Source: Halichondria panicea (Eukaryota; Porifera; Demospongiae; Suberitida; Halichondriidae). Taken from it: a stretch of 64,000 bases of DNA. This document shows positions 21,824 through 32,764 of this stretch, in pieces. The position numbers were made by a program, and so were the translations under genes. The notes below the pieces were generated by a model. The model ran no database searches. It had not been told where the DNA came from and was given only the letters and a program-made list of their open reading frames with translations. The stretch spans positions 945,001-1,009,000 of the forward strand of contig NC_087392.1 in the NCBI RefSeq assembly GCF_963675165.1. The letters run 5' to 3'. Each line of letters opens with the position of its first letter. Position 1 is the first letter of the stretch.

Positions 21824-23901
21824 ATGGCTCCTAACACCCCTAATGGCCTCGCTAATCAAGAGCCCAAGGCGATCTTCACCCGGGAGGAGGTGTTTCAGCA
21901 CCGTAAGAAGGACGACTGCTGGATAATCCTGGAAGGAGAGGTCTACAATGTTACTCCATGGCTCAAGAAACACCCAGGAGGAGCGAGGGTTGTTCTGCAC
22001 TACGGAGGAGAGGATGCTACAGTGAGCACCATTATTTAACTAGCCCTAGCTAAGCTACATGCATATGCATGATTTTGGAGGAGGGGTGGGGCTGGTTTGC
22101 AAAACAATAGGGCTCAACCTTCAGTTCACACATTTTTTTTCTTGACAGATTGCCTGGACAAGCTTCCATAATGATCTCAACCAGGTCAAGAAGTACCTCA
22201 CTGCATTCCACATTGGTACCCTGCAAGATGGGAAGGTATGTGTTGATCTATTCTTGTGCACTCGCTCTTTCTGTACAAGTGGTATAAGATCTAGTAATTA
22301 ATTTAACGTTTAATAATTATGTTGCAGATGACAGAGATTGACAAGGATTTCCTGAAACTGAGGAGTAGTTTAAAGGAAAAGGTAATAAAGTACATTCCCA
22401 TCAACACAAACGCACCCCCAATTTTTACAATCCACCACCCCCACTTACAGGGCTTCTTCAAACCAAGTGTCCCATTCTTCATTGCTCATTTTCTGCACAT
22501 CTACTTTTTTTTCTTTGCTACCTGGGGGGTCCTGTGGTACTTTGGAAACACATGGGCCACTTGGCTCATAGCTGCAGTGTTCATGACCACCTGTCAGGCA
22601 CAATCGGGTTGGTTGCAGCACGACTTTGGTCACCTCTCTGTGTTTAACAGCTCCAAGCTCAACCACGCTGTGCACGATATTACTATCGGACTAATGAAGG
22701 TGTGTACACTGCATGAATGACAAGTATACGTTGCATGAATGACAAGTATACGCTGCATGAATGACAAGTATACGCTGGCCTTACTCCTTTTATATATTGT
22801 TTGCAGGGTGTGTCCAGTTGGTGGTGGAATTACAGGCACTTTCAACACCATGCCAAACCCAATGTGGTAAGTTATAATTATCCTTGTCATTCTGTAAACC
22901 CCCCCCCCCCGGGCCCCCCACACACTTCACACACTGTTCTTGTTCTGCAGCACATGAAGGACCCAGACATTACTGCTCCCTACCTGTTCCTGTTCGGAAA
23001 GGTCATCCCTGAAAAGTGGGGTCGACGGCGTTTGGGGATCATGCCATACAGAATTCAACACCTCTACTTCTTTTTTCGTACGTTGCATTATTTTACTTCC
23101 AATATTCCAACTTTTCACCCCCACAGTTGGACCACCTCTGCTTCTCCCTATCTACTTCCATCTGGAGGTGCTCTTTTACACATTCAAAAGGAAACTAGTA
23201 AAGGTTTGTAACTTACCTCAATTCTTACTTCATGTATCATAATTACCTGTCTCAACTCCACACAGGACTTCTTGTTGATGGTGGGTTTTTATCTGATTTT
23301 CCATTTCACCTTTGCCCCTCTTATGGGTGGATTCTGGGGCAACTTCCGTTGGTATTTTTTCATCCGATTCCTGGAGAGCCACTGGTTTGTGTGGGTGACC
23401 CAAATGAGCCATCTTCCCATGCACGTGGACACTGACAAGAGAGATAATTGGGTGTCAATGCAACTCAAAGGCACTACCGACGTGGAAACGTCTTTCTTGA
23501 TTGACTGGTTCTCTGGTCATCTCAACTTTCAGATTGAGCACCAGTAAGTGTGCATTTCACTGTATGTCGTTTCTTGCATCTTTTTTTCATGTAAGCAACA
23601 TTTTTTTAGCAACAATGTTTTTTGTCTACATACAGCCTATTCCCTACCATGCCCCGCAACCAGTTTGCAGCTGTGAAGCCGTATGTAGTGGAGTTTTGCA
23701 AAAAGCACGATATCAAGTACCACTCGAAAACATTCTATGATGCACTGGCTGATATTGTGAGGTATGCAATCAGTATAATTATACACTAAGCCTTAATTAA
23801 ACTGTTCCCTTAAAAATTAATTTTTCTGTAGGTCACTGAAGGAGTCCTCTGACATCTGGGCTGATGCTTATGATGCCCACATTCCCCTGAAGGCTGACTA
23901 G
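21824..23901 (+). CDS. Front-end fatty acyl desaturase with N-terminal cytochrome b5 domain (FADS-like, delta-5/delta-6 type)
   Basis: ER-membrane enzyme that adds a double bond between the carboxyl end and an existing double bond, using the fused cytochrome b5 as electron donor. The b5 heme motif HPGG is in WLKKHPGGARVVLHYGGEDA. Three histidine boxes are intact: QHDFGH, RHFQHH and the front-end-type QIEHHLFPTMPRNQ, where Gln replaces the first His. Membrane segments surround FIAHFLHIYFFFFATWGVLW, WLIAAVFMTTCQ, LLLPIYFHLEVLFY and FLLMVGFYLIFHFTFAPLMG. About 10 short exons; the ATG at 21824 gives MAPNTPNGLANQEPKAIFT. Regioselectivity cannot be read from sequence. Demosponges make unusual 5,9-dienoic 'demospongic' acids that need such enzymes. 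The last residues are HIPLKAD. Confidence 0.93.
22705..22777. repeat. Short tandem repeat in desaturase intron
   Basis: Three units of about 24 bp (GCATGAATGACAAGTATACG plus C/TT) between coding exons. A related string, CAAGTATACGTAGCATGAAT, occurs in a CDK8 intron near 58130-58150. Confidence 0.85.
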
Positions 23902-24174
23902 TACCACACTATAGTTAGTATACACTATACGGACGAGAGTTTATTGTGTTTTTTTTACAGAACACAGACGTTATATTTTAATATAATTACATGCTTTTTA
24001 TTGCCTCGTTAGTTTCTATTTATTGGATATGAAATATTTTCCCCTTATGTTGACATTCGAATTCATCATTAAATCAGGGCACAGGAAATGAATCAGAATA
24101 ATTATAAATCTATCTACATGTACATATAATTAATAGTCAATTTATAGATTACTAGGCAGTGTCTGTCGTTCAAG

Positions 24175-24796
24175 TCATTTTGGTTTGGCAAATCCAATCA
24201 CACCGCAAGCCAGACGTCCTCCAGCATGTCCGGTGGTCAGACTGTCCTCAAATCCACCCTTGCCCAGGTCATCAGCATCGGCATGAACCTATAGAAAGAG
24301 AGAAAAAATAAAACTGCTGCAACATTGACAATGACAAGAAACATACCACCACACTCCTGCCAATGATGCTGTTCTCTCCGCTCAGGGGAATCTGATTGTC
24401 TGTGATGTTGACTGTTGCGGTTCCATCATCACCAGCCTCAATGTTGCCCAGATCTCCAGCATGTCTGTTCGCATCAGTTGGTCCCCCATGTTGCTTTCCA
24501 GAGGGGTTGAAGTGACTACCGGCGCTAACACATCCTCCACTGTAGTCGCCAAACTGATGGATGTGGAATCCATGGGAACCCTTACTTAAACCAGTTATCT
24601 GACCAGTCACAGAGGTGTTGCCATCAGCCTGAGAAAAGAAAATATGTGGCTTACAAAAATTCTGGAAATTCTGAGGCACAAATAGATATACATTGAATTG
24701 TAGCAGATTGATTAATATCTGATAAATCTAACTTACACTTGGGGTGAATGTAATGGTCCCCTTGACTTTGCCTTCTAGGACACACACAGCAGACAT
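24175..24796 (-). CDS. SOD1: Cu/Zn superoxide dismutase, cytosolic type
   Basis: Converts superoxide to hydrogen peroxide and oxygen. Three exons: 24737-24796, 24347-24628 and 24175-24288. They encode about 152 residues, beginning [20 protein letters not shown], with no signal peptide. The copper/zinc ligand blocks are complete: [37 protein letters not shown] and [13 protein letters not shown], followed by [18 protein letters not shown] with the disulfide Cys and catalytic Arg. The length is that of canonical SOD1. It is tail-to-tail with the desaturase and head-to-head with macoilin (295 bp). Confidence 0.97.
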
Positions 24797-25091
24797 TTTG
24801 AGACACAGCAAGCAAGAATGCAAAAGAGAAGGTTGATTTTGATGGCAGCCCTGGTTTGGTTTGCAGAGGGTTTGGTTGGGTTTTTATTGTCAGTGCACAT
24901 GTGACGTGGGTAAACAAAAAGAAAAGAAGGTCAAGGCATAAGTTGAGGGGTTTGACAACTTTTAAAATTGACGCTCCCCGAGCTCAACCATTTCAACACA
25001 CTGATCTGAAGAGACGGCCGGCTAGCTACACGTAGCAATCTTCTCTACTTCTTGCCTTCCTCAGTGACATGTTAATGGTGTAGTCCAGAGC
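24797..25091. promoter_or_regulatory. divergent promoter region SOD1 / macoilin
   Basis: 295 bp between divergent ATGs. No stress-response element was recognised with confidence. Confidence 0.4.
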
Positions 25092-28000
25092 ATGAGACGA
25101 AGGCTATTAGACTGTAACCGCCTGAAAAGGCTACCAATGAAAAGAACCAGAGTTCCTGAACCTGGACCAACCAAGTGAGTTGTAATCTTCTGGAACATGT
25201 ACAAGAAGCATTGTTCAATGTCAATGTGTACAATAGATGAAGTATAGGCTAACACAAAGCTATGAACTAGTCTAGTCTCCGAGCATGAGGTTCGTGCAAT
25301 GTGCATTATTTGGGGTTCTATTGTACACAGCTCATACATCCACTGGAAGTTACTGGTCGGTTGGTTGGTGATCATTCTCCTGGACACCATGGCCGATTTC
25401 CGACTTGAACTCATCTACCCTGCATTCATGTTTGCCAGGAGTGTGTACGACTCGTATAAATACCAAGGACTGGTATGCTGTTCCAACACTGCACACACAC
25501 ATTATATTGGTAGAGGAAAATCCTGGGTCTGTTTCGTCTACCGCCTTTTTGGCTAGCCCTTAATCCTTTGTTAACTCTACTGTAACTCACCTGTGTGTAT
25601 ACATGTCTCCTAACCTCATCCACCAAATGCAGTTGTCACAACACCTCTCCCCCCCACCCCCCCCACACACACACACCAGGTGTTTTCGTTGCTGTTCATG
25701 TATCTGGTGGTGTACTGTGATCTGCTGTGGCTCTCCCTGCTCTCTGGGCCTATGCTGTTTGTGGCCGCCAGCTCTTGTGTCTGGTTTGAGATAGTCCGGT
25801 CTTTTGGTTAGTACTACCTCTATAGCAACCATCCTCACATAGCTGTTGTTTTTCACCACGAGTATTATTTGTAGGCATAGTGGGGTAGTGTGTTCTGATA
25901 CTGTACTTGCATGCTTTATTGTATTGTATGTGTATGCTCATTGTCAGCCTGAGCCTTGTAAATGAATAAACTAGCTGCATGGCTAAAGTTGTCAATGTAA
26001 CGATGTGGATGTCGTTTTTCTTCACCTGCAGATCATGTGTACAACTGGTCGTTCCTCACTCTCTGGCTGCTGTTTGTTTATGTCGAAGTATCCTACAGAT
26101 TTTTCACTCCGCCTCAGCATTTCTTCAACGTATCACGGCCATTTGCAGCCCACTGGTGAGCCCTTAATGGTGCCCTTTGGATCCTGACAGAGGACAAGTA
26201 GTGTCTCAAGAGACCAATTGTTGTGTGTAGATATTGGCTCTCTTGTATTGTGAAAGATCAACTAAGTGAAACTGTATAGATACACAAACATAATATTATT
26301 GCTAACAATAACATTAGTTTTCAATGTATATATAGATACTGACTTTAAGGGTTATCCCCCTTGCAGTATTGGCTATCCTGTGGTGACCATGAGCTTCCTA
26401 ATCAAACATCAGATCACCCACATCATTCGACAGGTACTGTAGCACCTCACTCCTCCACCACAACACACACACACACACCTTACGCTACTTGTTCCCCTAA
26501 CATTAAGCCTCTTATCTTTATACATTGATTGATTACATTGAGATTTCTAGTATGGAGTAATATAACTGTTAGTCTAAACTGCATCTCAAAACACACAGCG
26601 TCAACGAAAGAAAGTTGTGGAGGAAAATTCAGTCTACTATGGCATTATTCAAAAGGCCCTTCCTCAAGAGGACATTCCAGATGATCAGTCAAGCGTATCT
26701 GAAGACACTCCACCCTCTCTAACCAATGGTATACATAGCAATGGACACCTGAACAAACCGTCCCCGAAAGCTGCCACATCGACCCCCCCTAAACAGAGCG
26801 TAAGATCACAGAACTCCAACACAGGAAAGCACAGGAACTCAAATAATGTGAAGACGTCTCACGAAACGAAGCCATTATCGAATCATAAGTCGCCCCCAGA
26901 GAACTCTAACTCCCCATCGGGACAGGTGGTTGCCAATGGTGATGTTGGACGACCTATGTCTGCTGGGAAGGTACACTTACCGTCAGGAAAGAAGCAAGCG
27001 ACCGTGAAGGCAGTACCCCGAGAGGAGCAACCTTTGACCTCACCAGTACAGGACAAGGTGTGCCCAGGGAGACTGCCCTATACAACAGCGCATGTTCTCT
27101 AGTCACTTTGAAAGCTTGTATTAAGGCGGCGTATCAAATTTTTGATTTAGTACCTGTAGCGCGAAATTTTCAAGGGGCTTCATTTTTGCTATTTTCGGGG
27201 TTAGCTTAACTCCACGAAATTTGTTCTTTAACAAGAATGATCTGCTATAACGTGCAAGGATTAAAGGCGTGGCCTCATTCAATGAAATGCTTTTAGAGAC
27301 CATTCAAGTGCCTCAAAATTTCGCGGTATTAGGTTGTGTTTTACGTTGCCATGGATATATATACATGTTCATGTAGAGTGTGAGAAGTAATTAACAGTAT
27401 TTGATAGATTAATTTGCGGGGACATGTGTCAATTCCTATCTCTTGCAGACTACATGTAAGAATACAGTGGAGATACTCCAGACAGAGTTGAAACACGAGA
27501 GACAAGCGAGGGCAGAAGCTGAGGTCACCATCAGTAGACTAGAGTTGGACATCAAAAAACTACGTGCCGACCTTCATGTGAGCGTGTGTGTGTGTATGTG
27601 GAGAGGGGGAGGAGGGGTTATGGTTGGCATGATGTACCCCTGTACACAGTCCAGTATGGGGGTAGTCTAGACCAACCTAGATCATACAGTGAGGAACACA
27701 GTTGGTGTACCTTTCAGGCAGGTGTATATCTTTTCCTACCTCATACAGTATACTCAGAGTTATAATTATTAGTAAATACACTCTATAGTCAGTATTGTCT
27801 TGTCTAGGAAGTGCAAATCCACATAAACTGCATACACGTATCAACATTGGGTAACAGTGTGTATCGTTGGATCTCTGCAGGCTAGTTGTCTTCAAGAGGA
27901 GGAGACCACGTCTCGAGTGGACCAGCTGCTCTCTTCAGAGAAACACCACAAGCAGGAGCTGCAGAGATTCAGAGCTGAAAGTGACACGTTGCACAACAAG

Positions 28001-28926
28001 TGAGTTCACTCATGTAGTTTTTAGACACCACATTTTATGGGCTAGGTATTGTTTGACTGAGAGATCCATGTCTAGGAATCGTATAAGTTTCATGCACATG
28101 TACTCACATACTCAGCGTAAACGGCCATACATTTTTTAAAAGCTTAGAGAGAGGCCTTTCAAATGATTTATTAAACATCAAAGGTCTATTTTTGGCCTGT
28201 TTTTGACAAAATGGGATTTTCAAAAGTGATAATTATGGCTTATTCCAAATTTGCGATTTGAGCACACCATCTGAAAGAACTCTCCTTTAGAAAATCAGAT
28301 GTACTCTGACATGTACATGCATATAAGTGCTTGCACTAATGAAGGTGTGTCATCCTATTTATCTTCTCATACACACATTCATTCCCAGACTCTCAAAGCT
28401 GAGCTCCAATAAGCACCACGATCAGTCATCTATTGCAGACCTGGAGAAAAAACTCAGAGCTGAGTCTGGAGAGAGAGTACGAGTAGAGACAGAGCTTCGA
28501 GACCACAAACATGCCACTCAGAATTCATGGAGTGACGAAGAAGTGCAGGAGCTCAAGTGTAAACTATCTTCTAAGGACAAGGACATCGATTTTCTCAAAA
28601 AAGATCTCCGAAAGCACGAGAAAATGCTTGAGGGGGCACGCAAGGACCTTAACTTGAAAGAAAACGCTCTGAGGTCTTTTAATGAGGAAAGGAAACAACT
28701 GAAAGCCTCTCTGGCAGACGAAACCAGAGTGAAGATTGAGCTGTTCACAGCACTAAGCGAGGCACGACGAAAGTACCAAGGACTGATGGACGAGTGCCAG
28801 AGGAGAGATATAGAGATCAACCGTCTGCGTCAAAATCTGGCTGAGGTCATCGCTATCATTCCAGTGAGCAGTGTAGCAGCTGGGTACCATCCATCCTCCC
28901 CTTCTGTTGGATCCCCTCAGCACTGA
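25092..28926 (+). CDS. MACO1: Macoilin (TMEM57), multipass ER protein with C-terminal coiled coil
   Basis: Conserved metazoan rough-ER membrane protein linked to neuronal excitability in nematodes and vertebrates. The start MRRRLLDCNRLKRLPMKRTR parallels human MKRRNADCSKLRRPLKRNRI. Multipass segments follow: WKLLVGWLVIILLDTMADFR, IYPAFMFARSVYDSYKYQGL, LLFMYLVVYCDLLWLSLLSG, SFLTLWLLFVYVEVSYRFFT and FAAHCIGYPVVTMSFLIKHQ. A polar, low-complexity Ser/Asn/Pro linker (about 26600-27060) leads to coiled coil in exons 27450-27577, about 27882-28000 and 28389-28926 (KLRAESGERVRVETELRDHK, DFLKKDLRKHEKMLEGARKD, ARRKYQGLMDECQRRDIEIN), ending SPSVGSPQH. An organism without nerves carrying macoilin is expected, since the gene predates neurons. 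The third intron ends in a C/CA tract against the acceptor. Confidence 0.93.
27150..27334. mobile_element. MITE-like inverted repeat in macoilin intron
   Basis: About 185 bp with related ends. The left end is TACCTGTAGCGCGAAATTTT; the right end read on the minus strand is ACCTAATACCGCGAAATTTT. A second inner pairing involves CGAAATTTGTTC. It is non-coding. Confidence 0.6.
28125..28310. repeat. Dispersed repeat fragment in macoilin intron
   Basis: AAGCTTAGAGAGAGGCCTTT followed by CAAATGAT matches the AAGCTTAGAAAGAGACCTTT and CAAATGATG of the CDC5L intron repeat at about 50523-50548. It is a diverged copy of the same family. Confidence 0.6.
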
Positions 28927-29230
28927 GCCATGAGTGCCCCCTATCACATGACTGGAGTAGCATTGTTGTTAGTTTAGGCAACCATCCTTGTTTTGAACTG
29001 ATTTACTCTCTCTTAGGATGTTAGTCACTTGCTTGATTTCAATTTTATTTAGCCAATCAATTGGAATCTAAATGATAATTATTGGAAGTGTCTGAAACTG
29101 TAGTATGCATGAATAACACAAGCCTATTGAGAATTAACACAAACAATTAATATACACAGTTTTCATGAACGAACATCTTTGAAAAATAATTAATGTTATG
29201 GCAAGGGGGGAAGAGTTGATTCACAATGAG
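28927..29230. other. convergent 3' flank of macoilin and the SMC6 copy
   Basis: AT-rich spacer with AATTAATTAT runs. No gene or structured element was seen. Confidence 0.5.
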
Positions 29231-32200
29231 CTAGTTTAGTTGATCGAGAGTTGCCTGTCCACCTCTGACTGGCTCCTGCAGTCTCAGTACCTTCACCATC
29301 TTGCTACCAGTCACTCCCATGGAACTGCATGGAAGGGAGAGAATAGAGCACTGGTAAAAAAAAAAAGGTTCCTGTACATGTACTGCACTCATAAATAATT
29401 TATTAGTAACAAGCACATATACGTCAGTCTACTACCCCATATATATATAATTATATACAAGGCCTACATGCATAATTATAAGCATGCGTGATGCATACCC
29501 ACTAACAATAATTGACTTAGGCTGGCTAGCATTGGAAAGTGCATGCAATCACATGCACAGACTGACACTATTTATAGTGGAACAGGCTAAGAACTATTAC
29601 CAGTATAAACTTTACCTCATGTCTTGTGGCGTAAAAAATAAGAACTGTTTGGTACTGTTACAAACTGCTTCATTCATAAAAAGTTCAATACTTTTTTTGC
29701 GGTTATCCATATCCTACAAAAAGATGACCGAGGATAGAGGATAAGCTACATAACTATAACCTTAATCTTACCATAAATACATCAAACTCATCCAGGCATC
29801 TGAATGGAGGTTCGATGTGTACGCAGACTTTGCATTGTGGGGCTTCACGTGTGTGATGATTCGATTAGCTGTCTCTCTTTCTTCGATCAGGAGCACATTC
29901 TCAACATGGAACTGGTCAATGAGCATGTTCATCACATCCGAGTCTGACACATCCAGCATGTCAAACACAGCGGGGTAAGAGGACTGGGCATGCTGTGAAG
30001 AACAGCGTTATTTATTACAGTGTACAAGGGACACGACATAAATTAAGAAATGGCTGGCACAGACAAAACACTCACATTACGCCTGACATCATACACAGTG
30101 TCCTGGAAACGAGATATAATGGCTTCAGGAATCGGCCCTTTTCTCACAACTCTTTCAGCAATGGATCGAAATTTTTTCGCATCTTGCTGGTTGTCCACTA
30201 CAAATACCTTGAGGGTATTAAATTTGACCACCTGTTCAATTGCTGTGCACCACTTGGGGTCTTTCACTTGAATCATTGATCCGATTGGTCCTTTGGGTAC
30301 CTTCCGAAACTGTCTCTTGTTTCGCTGAAGCTCATTTACTAACGTCCTCATGTCATCTCCGAATGCAACCATTTTGTCACTGCGACTGGATCTGAGTCTC
30401 CTCAACTGTGATTCGCATGTCTGTACCTGACCTTGCATATTACCCTCTTTACCTCTGTGAGAATCACGTAAAACATTGGAGACATACACACTGACACACC
30501 GGTACCTGTGAGACTGGATTAACTCATCTGCCCTCCTCTGAGCAGCCTGGAACTGAGACTTCTCTGTCTCGGCTGTAGAGATCTCTTTGTTCACTCAACG
30601 TATCAGTTCCTCCAGTCCCTCTATCTCCTTTAGCCTAGCCTCTCGTTCACCCTTCACGTCACGCTGGCTCCTGAAGATACAAAATATCCAATATAATATA
30701 GCAAGAAAAATGAGATACATAAGTTATAAGCTCAGTTTTGCGTTGAAACAATTATTCCAGACTCTTTAGACCCACGATAAGATAGCCTCCTGCTTGGCTT
30801 TCTCCAAAGCTGCTTTCTCCTTCAAGGCATCGCCAATTGTTTTGCCGATCTGCTTCAAAATACCATCACTTTGACAGAATTTCTGGTTCTTCTTTCTCTT
30901 CTTATTAGCAATTGCACTACGCTCTTCACTGAGCTGGTTTATCTCCTTGGTGAGTTCAGTGAGTTCCTTGTTGGTGTCTCTCACCTCCTGTTTGGCTGAG
31001 CTCATGACATCCTACAATGGCATATATGCAGTACAAGAATGCAGAAACTAAATTTGTATACCTGTGCAGTTTTTGCTCTTCCTTCGTTCCTAGGGATTCT
31101 TTCTCTCTCTTTATCAATGTCAGCCTCAATTGGGGGGAGAATCTGTGACAAGTCCAGCAAATTGGTAATGATAACAATACAGAAATATCGTGACATTACT
31201 TACTGCCTCCATTTCCACAACAATGGCCCACTTGAGCTCATTTTCCAGCTGCTCAATCTTGTCTTCCATCTCAGTGAATCTCTGGAATGACTCCACTGCC
31301 TCCTCAAGCTTTTTGGCCTCATTTCTTTGTAACTGAAGTGTCTGTTATAAATCAAAAGAATTGATCAGAGCAGATACACCAGTTACTCCCATTCAGCAGT
31401 ATACAATATAAATAAACCCCTTTTGAAAAAGTTTAAAGCTTCTGTATAACCAGAGCCTGTCCACATGCATGCACTGCAGTGGTTGAATTAGACCTACCCC
31501 TCTTGTTATCAAGATTGCATGGTCACTGATATAGTAGAGCAGCAGAGAATTTAACCACTAACCAATTCCATTTCTTTTATTTTTATCATCATGATTGCCT
31601 GTTCTTCCTTAGAACGTTTGTGGTCAATGGCGATCTGCTCGAGGTGAGTGGCCTTCATGAAGAGTTTGTACATGGCCGTGGGTTTGGAGTTGTGGAAGAA
31701 GTTACGAGAAGTGTCCTGGTCGAGTAGGGACACTGGGTTGTCAATTTGGATGTTAAAGTGGTCTGTGATGGCCATCAGCTCTTCTTTCTTATTGGAAATC
31801 AACTTTCCTGCATTTTACTTGAATAGGGCCTTCTATACAAGGTGTGAAACCTCAGTACTCACCGTTCTCTGACTTTATCTTGTAGGCAGTGGTTCCATCT
31901 TCCTTGATGACTCTCTCACAGATGATTGTGTCTCCATACTCCTCAGGCTTGTACGCCTCATGACCTCTGTTCCTCAGGTGCACCAACACCTTCGAGTTAC
32001 TAGCCCCAGTTCGAATAAACTGCTTGAGAGAGGAGCCCCGCTCAGTGCTACGTGCCTTGCCACCCAGAGCCACTACTATCCCAGTCATGATTGCACTCTT
32101 ACCACCTGCAGGTATGGAGAGATGGTACATGTATAACACAATCACCATGCAGTGAACTCACTTCCATTCCGTCCCAGGATGAAGTTGACGTTGGGACTGA

Positions 32201-32534
32201 GACTAAGGTCCAGATGCTTGTGACACATAAAGTCAAATAGTTCTACCTTGTCCAACACACCAGCCTCCGCTTCATCCTGTATATAGTACAAGGATATAGT
32301 AAGCACTGTCACAGGCTCTCAGCTAAATGTATGTTTGTAGTGAAACCATAAATTTAATTTTATATGGTGAACAACAGTACATAGAAGTAGATAATAAAAC
32401 TAGCAAGCTACTTACAAAACAAAATGGTTCATCGTCAAGATGAGGGCGCTGGCACCAGATCGGCACTCCCTCTTTGCAAGAGGCAACACTCGACTCACAG
32501 AACTCAGTTTCTGTCCTCGGGTTTGTTTATCCAT
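29231..32534 (-). pseudogene. Tandem, internally deleted copy of SMC6 (probable pseudogene)
   Basis: Exon-by-exon duplicate of the adjacent SMC6 gene, with intron similarity as well. It keeps an ATG (32532-32534, MDKQTRGQKLSS), the Walker A exons, the N-terminal coil, the hinge ([20 protein letters not shown]) and the last exons ([20 protein letters not shown]). Two lesions argue against a working protein. First, an in-frame TGA at 30597-30595 stands where the intact copy has CGA in the segment read RRVNEE. Second, a fused exon at about 29772-29993 joins hinge sequence (HNAKSAYT) straight to the Walker B exon near 29818; the codons for [11 protein letters not shown] are then one base out of frame, and the whole C-terminal coiled coil (about 1.5 kb in the intact gene) is missing. 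Over one compared stretch of about 125 hinge residues I count roughly seven differences, so the duplication is fairly recent. An N-terminal fragment could still be made. Confidence 0.85.
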
Positions 32535-32764
32535 TATGATAGTGCATTGAAGCCTAATACAGACCATGCTGCTGCTGTACTGAGCATGCGCAGTAACGTT
32601 TATTATTAAATTTTCACGGTTATATAATAATAACAAACTTCACAGATGAAACACGGTTGCAAAACTGAGGTATATAATGGGGCTGTTAGATATGTGAATG
32701 TTCATCAGATGAGGTATACTATACTGAGTGACTGTGTCAACAAGGAAGGGATTTCCCAATTGTT

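Noticed and set aside
28518-28820. Minus-strand frame of 100 residues in the last macoilin exon
   Set aside because: It is a shadow of the macoilin coiled coil, with Leu/Ser-rich antisense composition.
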